A stretch of DNA of 47,481 nt from Defluviitaleaceae bacterium (GTDB lineage: Bacteria; Bacillota; Clostridia; Lachnospirales; WQUN01), in the NCBI GenBank assembly GCA_009779755.1, contig WRDO01000024.1, positions 1 to 47,481 on the forward strand. The letters run 5' to 3'. Positions 37,577-44,734 of this stretch are shown here, one piece after another (the stretch's first letter is position 1; each line of letters starts with the position of its first letter). A model generated the notes under the pieces. The model did no database searches, was not told the origin of the DNA, and was given only the letters and a program-made list of their open reading frames with translations. Made by a program: the position numbers and the translations under genes.

Positions 37577-38803
37577 TTAAACCCCTTTCCAATACGGTGT
37601 TTTATCGACCTTAAAAAAGCCGTAAGGCGTAAAAAGTGCAATATGTTTCAGCGTTGCCCAGTTTTCGGGTTTTATGGTTCGCTTCTCCTCTGTAGTCCGG
37701 CTCGTTCCACTACCCGCAACAAACCCGGTAATCGGTTCAAATCTCATATCATGGGTGGTTCTCGTCTTTTCGTACGTTCCGACAAGCCTCGAGAAGTACT
37801 CCTGACTGTCTGCATCTGTGGCGTTTAGTATGGCTTTAAAGGCGCAATTATCAGCGATAACGCGCCGTGCCGACACGCCATAAATCAAATCCAATTGCGC
37901 CAACGATTGGATGATTAAGCAAATTGTGATTTTCTTGCTACGCAGGGTCGCTAACCCGTCCGTTATTTCCTCGATTTTTCCAAGACGCGGAAATTCATCA
38001 AGCAAGAATAAAATGGGATTCGCCGTCATATTTGGACGTTTCTCAAAGTGCCGTAAAAACTGGCTTACGATAAGAGTTAATAAATTTTTCCATTGCCGTA
38101 AAAGGTGTTCGGGTATGCAAAGAAACACATCCATGCCATATTCCAAATCATCGGGTGTTATGTTCTTCGGACGTGATAACGCATGGATTAGGTTTTTATC
38201 CGTCACAAACGACACGGTGTTTTTGCTTAGTTCAGCCATTATTGACGATAATGTTCGCACATCCATATCTGCCAAGCTATTCACGAAGTAACGCACTTCC
38301 CGTGCCGGACTATCGCGCAATTCTTGGATTAAATTCGTTGGTGCGATGCTTTGCATCGCCTCAACGGTTTCAAGAAAAGATAACCCCTGTGTGCTGTAGT
38401 GTAATATCACGGCGGTAAAAATCCCTTGCGCCATTTCGATCCAAAAAGGGTCTTTTGTTTGCGTTGGCAACGGCACAAGGGCCTGCGCGATGGCACGGGC
38501 TTCTTGCGCCGGATTATCGCTAGATTTGAGAAGGTAGTATGGGTCATAACCGTATGTAGTTACGCTTAAAGGGTCAAATACCCTCGCGTTTGGTCGTTTG
38601 TGCTTCGTGTGTTGGTATAACTCCCCCTTGATATCAATACAAAATACAGGCTCGCGCCACGCCAAAAGCGACGGTATAGCGATGCACGATGTTTTACCAC
38701 TCCCCGCCCCGCCGATAATTAAAATATGTCCGTCTTTATTCTCTTTCTTGGCGACGTATTTATCGCCCAGTTTACCGAAAACAAACCCATGAACGGCGGA
38801 CAT
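37577..38803 (-). CDS. VirD4/TraG-like type IV coupling protein without membrane domain
   Basis: A 408-residue P-loop ATPase. Walker A is GGAGSGKTS (residues 31-39), Walker B LFLLDEFPRLG (about 262-272), and the TraG/VirD4 pattern FDPLS plus NCAFKAILNATD is visible. The family normally has two N-terminal membrane helices (about 600 residues in total); here the protein starts just before the P-loop, so the membrane part is missing. It should link the relaxase-DNA complex to a helper secretion channel. Confidence 0.88.
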   Translation of the reverse strand: MSAVHGFVFGKLGDKYVAKKENKDGHILIIGGAGSGKTSCIAIPSLLAWREPVFCIDIKGELYQHTKHKRPNARVFDPLSVTTYGYDPYYLLKSSDNPAQEARAIAQALVPLPTQTKDPFWIEMAQGIFTAVILHYSTQGLSFLETVEAMQSIAPTNLIQELRDSPAREVRYFVNSLADMDVRTLSSIMAELSKNTVSFVTDKNLIHALSRPKNITPDDLEYGMDVFLCIPEHLLRQWKNLLTLIVSQFLRHFEKRPNMTANPILFLLDEFPRLGKIEEITDGLATLRSKKITICLIIQSLAQLDLIYGVSARRVIADNCAFKAILNATDADSQEYFSRLVGTYEKTRTTHDMRFEPITGFVAGSGTSRTTEEKRTIKPENWATLKHIALFTPYGFFKVDKTPYWKGV

Positions 38804-38846
38804 AACCTGTAAAACCTCTCATGATTAGTCATACAGTATATGCGTT

Positions 38847-40103
38847 TTACCGCTCCCTATACATATCACGTTCCCGTACCCTTTCACGTTCCTTCGATTC
38901 CTCAAGCAAGCCCAAAATCCTCAACCGCTCTTGCTTGCCTTTGGGCGTTAACTTATCGCGGGTTTCCTTCTCCAATTGTTCAAACCGCTTTAATATCCGC
39001 TCCCTATCACGGTGGACGTCCGCAAGTAACCGTTGCCTGTGGTATTCATTTTTGAATTCCTCTCTATCGATGAGAAGAGGGGGCAGTTTATCATGCAAGC
39101 GGGTTTTTGCTTGTTTTAATTCCTTCGCTTTTGATTCTAGGCGTCTTATCTCGGTTTCCGATTCCTCGGGAGCGATATGATATGTCTTCGTGAAATAGTT
39201 TACCGCTTGTTGGTATGAACGTGAATTTGACGGCATTTGACGTATCATTTCGGCGCGTTCCTCAATGTCCTCCGCTTTAACCCTCGCGATATTCCTTTCG
39301 CGTTCAATATCGCTGATATCACGCTGTATCGTCGAAATCTCCCTATCAACAATCACAAACGCCTGCGCTAATTCGTGGATATACTCCGCTTTGGCTTCGG
39401 GGGTGCGGGCCTCGTTCCGTGCGACAATCTCGCGGTATTCCCCCATGCGGTCGCTTACTTGCCCCGTTTGCTCCATACGTTTAGCTACAACGCCGATGTG
39501 GATGGTCGGTTCTCTGTCAATTCCTTGCGCTTCAAGCGTACGATGGTCAATGCCTTCGTCAAGCCCTTTCGCCATCAACCGCTCGTTGCAAACCTCCGCC
39601 CAATTCTCCCGCCATGATTCCAATAACGTTTTATCGTTCCAATCCCGATTTTTCCCGCCAAATCCATCAACCGTCACATGGCGCGTAGTCAACATAACAT
39701 GAGCGTGCGGGTTGCCATCTCCTTTATCGTGAATGGCAACGTCGGCACACATTCCACGTTCAACAAAATTCTCTCGCACATAATCCTGTATGATTTTAAT
39801 ATGTTCTTGGTGTTCAAATTCAACCGGCAGGGCGATATCAATCTCCCGTGCCGTTTGGGCATCGCCACGTTTTTCGGCTTTCTCAACAGCGTTCCATAAT
39901 ATGGCGCGATTTTTAAACTCCCTTGGGGTATTTCCGGGTAGCATGATTTCGGTGTGAACCACGCCCGTTTTGCGTGTGTAATCGTGGGTGAGGCCGTCGC
40001 GTTCGTTATATATTTTTTCAGCGGAACGATAAGCCGCAGACGCTACGGCAGACCGTCCCGTCCTACGACTAATCACTTGAACATGAAGATGATAAATTGC
40101 CAC
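38847..40103 (-). CDS. MobA/MobL-family (MobQ-type) relaxase
   Basis: A 418-residue relaxase from GTG 40103 with GGGAGG eight bases upstream. The N-terminal catalytic domain has a candidate catalytic Tyr25 (AAYRSAEK), the same position as in RSF1010 MobA, and the metal triad HDKGDGNPHAH (His125, His133, His135). The C-terminal half is a long charged helix (about residues 230-410). The oriT with a MobQ-type nic site lies directly upstream. It should nick the plus strand at oriT and stay bound to the 5' end. Confidence 0.93.
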   Translation of the reverse strand: MAIYHLHVQVISRRTGRSAVASAAYRSAEKIYNERDGLTHDYTRKTGVVHTEIMLPGNTPREFKNRAILWNAVEKAEKRGDAQTAREIDIALPVEFEHQEHIKIIQDYVRENFVERGMCADVAIHDKGDGNPHAHVMLTTRHVTVDGFGGKNRDWNDKTLLESWRENWAEVCNERLMAKGLDEGIDHRTLEAQGIDREPTIHIGVVAKRMEQTGQVSDRMGEYREIVARNEARTPEAKAEYIHELAQAFVIVDREISTIQRDISDIERERNIARVKAEDIEERAEMIRQMPSNSRSYQQAVNYFTKTYHIAPEESETEIRRLESKAKELKQAKTRLHDKLPPLLIDREEFKNEYHRQRLLADVHRDRERILKRFEQLEKETRDKLTPKGKQERLRILGLLEESKERERVRERDMYRER

Positions 40104-40118
40104 GGTTTAACCCTCCCA

Positions 40119-40216
40119 ATTCGCACCGAAAAAGTGCGAATATGCATATCATCACGATATGCAGAAAGCCCACCGCAGGTGCGCACACATTCCGAAGGAA
40201 TGTATAAGTGCGCTCT
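40119..40216 (+). other. oriT with RSF1010-like nic site
   Basis: Three short hairpins precede or form part of the site: ATTCGCAC/GTGCGAAT (40119-40141), GCATATC/GATATGC (40144-40162) and ACATTCC-GAA-GGAATGT (40187-40203). One base later comes TAAGTGCGCTCT (40205-40216), nearly the MobQ nic motif TAAGTGCGCCCT. RSF1010 likewise has a 7-bp hairpin with a GAA loop just before its nic motif. The predicted nick is after 40212. The 238-base gap 40104-40341 contains this oriT and nothing else I can name. Confidence 0.82.
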
Positions 40217-40341
40217 TCGAGATTTTTGCACACTGATAGAATGGCGATTAACGCATTGTAAAACAACCATTTCTACATAGAGCTTTGCGCGGTTATCACA
40301 CCGCTGCACTACTACATATAATGTCAAAATGGGGGTGCAAA

Positions 40342-40566
40342 GTGACTGAGCGCGAAGAGCAAAAATTACAACGTCTTCGGGAGAAAATGGCGCACATCAA
40401 GGCGCAGGAAAAAACGATACTCACTCGTGAGAAGGAGCGCACGCGTAAAGAACGCACGCGCCGATTGATTCAACTCGGTGCGATTGTGGAAAAATACCTT
40501 GATTGCAAGGATATTGAACCAAAGGATTTTGAAAAATTGTTGATTACAAAACTGGGGGAGGGATAG
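40342..40566 (+). CDS. DUF3847/MobC-like accessory protein
   Basis: A protein of 74 residues from GTG 40342, which has GGGGG six bases upstream. It is a basic, charged helix (LQRLREKMAHIKAQEKTIL, RKERTRRLIQLGAIVEKYL), the pattern of DUF3847 and small relaxosome accessory proteins. It is transcribed away from the relaxase with the oriT between them, and is the probable DNA-bending partner at oriT. Confidence 0.75.
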   Translation: MTEREEQKLQRLREKMAHIKAQEKTILTREKERTRKERTRRLIQLGAIVEKYLDCKDIEPKDFEKLLITKLGEG

Positions 40567-40578
40567 GGCTGCTTAACC

Positions 40579-41505
40579 GTGAATGAAGAGTTAATCAAAA
40601 AAGCACGACAAGCGAATCTTGCGAAATATCTGATTAGCGAGGGCGTTCCGTTGATAAAAAGCGGACACCGCCACAAACACAAAGAACACGAAAGCCTTGT
40701 GTTTACTGATAATTCATATTTTTGGAACAGCCGACAAGAACACGGCAACGCCGTCGATTACCTCGTCAGACACATGGATATGGATTTTGTGGGTGCGGTT
40801 GTGGCGTTGACCATAAACGAATTGAAACATGATAAAAAAGAATCACCAATAAAGGCATTTGATTTTCATGGTATAGCTTTAAACTCAAACTGCGACAAAG
40901 CAAAAGCATATTTACGGATAAAACGACACATCGGGCAAGGGGTTATAGACCTTCTCGTTGATAAACGGTTACTGTTTCAAGAAAAGCAAACGAACAACAT
41001 CATTTTTCCCATGCACGATGAAAACGGCAATCTCGTGGGTGCAGAACTTCAAGGTGTGACCGCCAAGCGGTTCAAGGGCATCGCAAAGGATAGCAAGTAC
41101 GGGCATGGGTTCAACGTGCGGTTCTCTGATGATAACACGTTCGATTATGCGCTATTTTTCGAAAGCGCGGTGGATTTGCTTAGCTTTATAGACTATAAGT
41201 TGAATTATGAAAAAAAGAGCCTTAATCGGTGTATATTGGTTTCAATGGCCGGATTAAAAAAGGTTGTTGTTATGAACTATTTGAACCTCTATAAAGGCAC
41301 GCAAGCCGTGCTATGCATCGACAATGACACCGCCGGGCAAACATTCGGGCACGAGATGGATTACGCCGACATCGAATTTTACGACCGCTCGCCCGATGAA
41401 GGGTTTAAAGATTGGAATGAACAACTTGCGTACGTCAAAAAGCACAGCAAGCCCATCCAACGGCTTATGAAGCGAGGGGCGGGGGATGATAGGAGCCCGA
41501 GATAG
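40579..41505 (+). CDS. DUF3991/Toprim-domain primase-like protein
   Basis: A 308-residue protein from GTG 40579. The N-terminal zinc-finger-like/DUF3991 region (VPLIKSGHRHKHKEHESL, residues about 20-45) is followed by a Toprim-like half with ALFFESAVDLLSF (acidic Glu) and AVLCIDNDTAGQ (DxD-like). Such proteins are encoded in many mobilizable elements and may prime the incoming strand. It follows the accessory gene by 12 bases. Confidence 0.82.
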   Translation: MNEELIKKARQANLAKYLISEGVPLIKSGHRHKHKEHESLVFTDNSYFWNSRQEHGNAVDYLVRHMDMDFVGAVVALTINELKHDKKESPIKAFDFHGIALNSNCDKAKAYLRIKRHIGQGVIDLLVDKRLLFQEKQTNNIIFPMHDENGNLVGAELQGVTAKRFKGIAKDSKYGHGFNVRFSDDNTFDYALFFESAVDLLSFIDYKLNYEKKSLNRCILVSMAGLKKVVVMNYLNLYKGTQAVLCIDNDTAGQTFGHEMDYADIEFYDRSPDEGFKDWNEQLAYVKKHSKPIQRLMKRGAGDDRSPR

Positions 41506-41575
41506 TGCGTTTTCTGCCCCGCGCCGAAAAACTTATTGTATAACAAATATAATGATTTTAAAAATACATTATGTA

Positions 41576-41604
41576 TTGACATGTCCCACAGTTTGAAATA
41601 CAAT
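41576..41604 (+). promoter_or_regulatory. Outward consensus promoter at the right end of the element
   Basis: TTGACA and TACAAT are exactly 17 bases apart, about 50 bases inside the right end and pointing outward. In the integrated state it reads into the cupin 3' part; in the circular form it would read through attP into the 50-residue ORF and the recombinase. Confidence 0.85.
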
Positions 41605-41640
41605 ATCCAGTAGATAGAGGACAGGTTTTTGTCGGGGCTT

Positions 41641-41670
41641 ATTACAAACCCAGTGAATGTCGGGCATGAA
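41641..41670 (+). other. attR of the integrative element
   Basis: The junction is at AA 41656-41657: element sequence CCCAGTG lies to the left and cupin sequence TGTCGGGCAT to the right. Joined to attL it restores the cupin frame. The reconstructed attB core is CCTGAC-CAAT-GTCGGG and attP is CCCAGT-GAA-ACTTGG, both near-palindromic. Confidence 0.8.
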
Positions 41671-41766
41671 CCGATAAGGCTCTATACCATCTACGCGCCG
41701 CCGGAGCACAAACACGGCACGGTACACCCCACGAAAGCGATAGCAGAAATGGAAGAGGGGCATTAA
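41656..41766 (+). pseudogene. Cupin gene, 3' part, right of the element
   Basis: Codons AAT-GTC-GGG onward encode NVGHEPIRLYTIYAPPEH and a KAIAEMEEGH end, stopping at TAA 41764-41766. This is the missing C-terminal part of the cupin at 31135-31590 (36 codons). Together they make 188 residues with HNLT followed directly by NVGHEP, as in intact family members. The outward element promoter may transcribe it, but no start codon or ribosome binding site is evident. Confidence 0.9.
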
Positions 41767-41775
41767 ACCTTGAAC

Positions 41776-41806
41776 CGAAGAAACCCGCCGTCGGCGGGTT
41801 TCTTCG
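41776..41806. terminator. Perfect palindromic terminator after the cupin gene
   Basis: A perfect 15-bp palindrome with a single central T contains ACCCGCC/GGCGGGT followed by TTTCTTCGTT. It is symmetric and so can end transcription from both sides. Confidence 0.8.
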
Positions 41807-41827
41807 TTGATACAGTTTAAAAATAAA

Positions 41828-41863
41828 AATCCGAACCCATGCGCGTCGGCATTGGTTCGGATT
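41828..41863 (-). terminator. Terminator of the SSB-like gene
   Basis: AATCCGAACC (41828-41837) pairs with GGTTCGGATT (41854-41863), a perfect 10-bp stem. On the leftward strand it is followed by TTTTATTTTTAAAC. Confidence 0.82.
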
Positions 41864-41886
41864 ATATGGGATTCCGATTATTCTTC

Positions 41887-42603
41887 CTACATTTCTTCCG
41901 CTTTTAAAGCATCCGTTTCGTTTATCGTTTCAATCGTATTGTCATTTTCCGCTTGATTTTCGATTGCTTCCCCGGTTTCGTCCGGTTGCGCGACTTCTAC
42001 CTTAGCCACGCTTACTTCGTACGCGGTCTTTTCCAACACCTCGCCGTCGTCCTTTTTCTTTTGATATATCCTGCTTTGCATACGCCCCCAAATGCGGATG
42101 TTTTCGCCCACGAGGAGCTTACCTGCAAAACGGGCGTTGCGACCCCACGCGATGCAGGGTATGTAGTCGGATTTATTATAGGAACGGTTAACGGCAACAA
42201 GGAGATCGGCGATTTCGCGGCCGAAGGGTGTGGTTCGATATACGGGCGGCTTGCAAAGGTAGCCGTTAAGGAAAACGTCGTTGGGGCTGGTTTCGGCAGG
42301 TTCGGTCAAGACCTCGATGTCGCGGGCGAACACCGTGAGCACAAGTTTGTTCTTGCGGTCGGCTTCCACATAGTTGTTATACGAACGGATTTGTCCGAGG
42401 ACGCGTATGTGCGTGCCTATCATCATTACCGCACGGTCGATGATGCGTTCACTCACCGTTACGGGAAGGATGTCCGCACTGCCTGAAAGGCGCTCCACCT
42501 CCACGTCGAAGCGATAAAAACCCTCCGAATAAATTTCGTGGCTGAACGTGAATTCCGAGCAAATGCGCCCGCCGATATCGATGTAATTACTGGTGTTATC
42601 CAT
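41887..42603 (-). CDS. SSB-like protein with two OB-fold-like domains
   Basis: A protein of 238 residues from ATG 42603 (AAAGGA about 11 bases upstream). Residues about 5-95 and 105-205 each resemble a single-stranded DNA-binding OB fold: FRFDVEVERLSG and VTVFARDIEVL, then NGYLCKPPVYRTTPFG, a phrase typical of SSB (REIADLLVAVNR, YIPCIAWGRNARFA). The C-terminal tail is acidic (ETDALKAEEM). Housekeeping SSB has one OB fold, so this is a variant. It lies just outside the element and has chromosome-like base composition. Confidence 0.82.
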   Translation of the reverse strand: MDNTSNYIDIGGRICSEFTFSHEIYSEGFYRFDVEVERLSGSADILPVTVSERIIDRAVMMIGTHIRVLGQIRSYNNYVEADRKNKLVLTVFARDIEVLTEPAETSPNDVFLNGYLCKPPVYRTTPFGREIADLLVAVNRSYNKSDYIPCIAWGRNARFAGKLLVGENIRIWGRMQSRIYQKKKDDGEVLEKTAYEVSVAKVEVAQPDETGEAIENQAENDNTIETINETDALKAEEM

Positions 42604-42703
42604 AAAAATTACCATCCTTTTTTATACGAATCCTATTTTAACACGATTAAATGTTTCATGTAAAGTATGGATTTCGTATTACTTGTGTGCTTGTAAAATT
42701 TAT

Positions 42704-43168
42704 TCACATGTTGAATGCTTTAGAACCGTCTTTTCCTACCACCGCCCAAGCCGCAGCCGCACCCAAGGATGTCACGGGGGCGGAAAATTCCTGCGGCGGC
42801 CGGGTTACGCCTTCGATGTCCACGAATGAGCGTTGTATGCATAATTGCAAGCCATCCTCGGTTACGCTGGATGCGGTGATGCACGCACGCGGATTAAAGC
42901 CGTAGGTGATAACCTTCGCTTGGTTTTGCCCAAGGGACGCGAAGATTTCGACATTATCCGCGTTTATAACCAAATAATCGTCACATGTCAATGATGAAAT
43001 CAGATCGGAAAGAATCGATGCGGAATTATCCGCTACCAACACGTTTATTTTTGGTCCATATGATTGGTTATCCGTAATATGGTAACAACTCGCCGCACCC
43101 TTGCATAATTGTAAAAAAGCCCTTGCCATTTTATGTCCGTTTGTACCGACCATTCCCACCGATGGCAT
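42704..43168 (-). CDS. Degenerate Mur-ligase-like protein
   Basis: A 154-residue protein with a GGGAGG site before ATG 43168. The start MVGTNGHKM resembles the Mur ligase ATP motif GTNGKTT but lacks the key Lys-Thr. A later part (YLVINADNVEIF, VITYGFNPRACITASSV) matches a stretch seen in Mur ligase-related proteins. At 154 residues it is a third of a Mur ligase. The likely reading is a divergent or inactive relative, not an active ligase; confidence in the family is low to moderate. Confidence 0.5.
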   Translation of the reverse strand: MPSVGMVGTNGHKMARAFLQLCKGAASCYHITDNQSYGPKINVLVADNSASILSDLISSLTCDDYLVINADNVEIFASLGQNQAKVITYGFNPRACITASSVTEDGLQLCIQRSFVDIEGVTRPPQEFSAPVTSLGAAAAWAVVGKDGSKAFNM

Positions 43169-43254
43169 TTTTACATCCCTCCCATGTTTATCATTTTTCT
43201 CCGTTGGTTTTAATAATATGCATCAAATATATGGCTAATGATTAGGAGGGGAAT

Positions 43255-43779
43255 ATGAATCCAAGCGATTATCCGACAAAATACAATTTGTTGCAAGCGA
43301 AGCAAAGTTTACGATTAGCCATGCAAGGTTATGACTTGATGGACAAAAAACGGCGGATATTGTTAACGGAACTCCGTGCGGCAAAAAAAAACTTCGACGC
43401 GATTTGCGCCGAAGCCGATTTTGCTGTACATAAGGCCTACGAAGCGTTGGAAGAGGTCCATTTAGAAATGGGGCGCGACGCGGTTGAACGTATCCGCCAT
43501 GAACCCCGTTATTCCCTTGCCGGTACGACCGCATCCCTTGATGAAGCGTTTTTAACATGGCAACGGGCTAAAAAAACGCTGGTAATCCTTTTCGGCGCGT
43601 TGGAAAGGATTCATTACCTCACACAAGGCATACGTAAAGCGCAAAAAAAGGCCGCCGCATTGGGTAATGTCACCATTCCAACCTACGAGGCACGCATCAG
43701 GTACATACAATCACAACTGGAGGAACGTACGAGGGATGAATTGGCGAGGCTGAAAGCGGTTAAATCAAGGCATCCTTAA
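43255..43779 (+). CDS. Orphan V-type ATPase subunit D-like protein
   Basis: A 174-residue helical protein. The N-terminal PTKYNLLQAKQSL and DKKRRILLTEL, and the C-terminal NVTIPTYEARIRYIQSQLEE, match the start and end pattern of V/A-type ATPase subunit D, the central rotor stalk. AGGAGGGG precedes ATG 43255. No other V-ATPase genes are in the window, so this is either a stray subunit or a relative with another function. Confidence 0.75.
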   Translation: MNPSDYPTKYNLLQAKQSLRLAMQGYDLMDKKRRILLTELRAAKKNFDAICAEADFAVHKAYEALEEVHLEMGRDAVERIRHEPRYSLAGTTASLDEAFLTWQRAKKTLVILFGALERIHYLTQGIRKAQKKAAALGNVTIPTYEARIRYIQSQLEERTRDELARLKAVKSRHP

Positions 43780-44734
43780 AATCCGTCAGCGTATGGTCCG
43801 CCAAGCGTTTGATTTCCTCCCAATCGGCCGCGTCCTGTCCATCGTATACGGCGCAGACGGTCATGCCTGCGCTCTTCGCGCTCTTCACCGCCGGCAGGAT
43901 ATCATCGAACACGACGCAATCCCCGGGTTTGGCGTTTAGTTTCTTCGCCGCCAGTAAAAATACATCGGGGCGCGTTTTGCCGTACGCCACGTCCTGCGTC
44001 GTACATATCACATCGTATAAATCGAATATACCGTGGTTCTTAAGCGCGGGTACATGGAATTCCGGCGGCGCGGCGGTAGCCACGGCCAATTTGTGCCCGT
44101 TTGCGTGTAAGCGCAGGATATATTCCTTCGCGCCGGGTTTCATTTCTATATCGTTTGTGTATGCGTCCACGGCCGAAGCCAAAAATTCCTTCATCAATTC
44201 CTCCGGCGTTTCGGGTAAGCCGTATGTTTCTTTCGTATATAACGCCACTTGCGGAAAGGGCATCGCGGCAATCACTTGCTGGTAATCCATGGGGAAGGGG
44301 ATACCGCGTTTTTCAAAGAATGCGCGGTTGACTTTATTCCATACGCGTGCGCTGTCCAAAATGGTACCGTCCAAATCGAAAATATACGCCCGCATGGGTA
44401 CGTTCCGCGTCGCGACGAAGTCCACGCCCGTGTCGGCGGCGTTTCGTAAGACAACGTCACCCGCGGCAAACGGCGCTTCACATACGATCGTGTGGACTTC
44501 GCGCACCGCATCCATGATTTTACCCTTCGGGATGGGGCGAGCCGTCTTAACCGACAGCATGGGTGTCAAACCGCCGCGTATACGTACGGATGTGGTGACG
44601 TTACGTGTGGGGTTCGTTAATTCCTCCCTGCCGTACGTTATACCCTTACCGCACAAATGACCGGATACTTCACCCGCGTCCGTTACGTTTAACATACATC
44701 CCGCCGGGCAATTGACGCAAATACACGCTAACAT
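43760..44734 (-). CDS. DUF1667-HAD hydrolase fusion protein
   Basis: One uninterrupted 324-residue frame. Residues 1-112 match DUF1667: CICVNCPAGCML, GHLCGKGITYG, LTNPTRNVTTSV, LSVKTARPIPKGKI and ending in FVATRNV. Residues 114-324 are a HAD phosphatase of the beta-phosphoglucomutase type: FDLDGTILDSA, KLAVATAA, and CVVFDDILPAV. DUF1667 is usually a separate small protein paired with the FAD oxidoreductase. An internal ATG begins the HAD part but has no ribosome binding site. It overlaps the oxidoreductase by seven bases. Confidence 0.85.
   Translation of the reverse strand: MLACICVNCPAGCMLNVTDAGEVSGHLCGKGITYGREELTNPTRNVTTSVRIRGGLTPMLSVKTARPIPKGKIMDAVREVHTIVCEAPFAAGDVVLRNAADTGVDFVATRNVPMRAYIFDLDGTILDSARVWNKVNRAFFEKRGIPFPMDYQQVIAAMPFPQVALYTKETYGLPETPEELMKEFLASAVDAYTNDIEMKPGAKEYILRLHANGHKLAVATAAPPEFHVPALKNHGIFDLYDVICTTQDVAYGKTRPDVFLLAAKKLNAKPGDCVVFDDILPAVKSAKSAGMTVCAVYDGQDAADWEEIKRLADHTLTDFKDALI

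Noticed and set aside
40285..40341. Longer frame before the DUF3847-like gene.
   Set aside because: The GTG at 40342 has the only well-placed ribosome site; the extra residues cross the oriT side.
44393..44395. A separate HAD gene starting at the internal ATG of the DUF1667-HAD frame.
   Set aside because: No ribosome binding site precedes it and no stop separates the domains.
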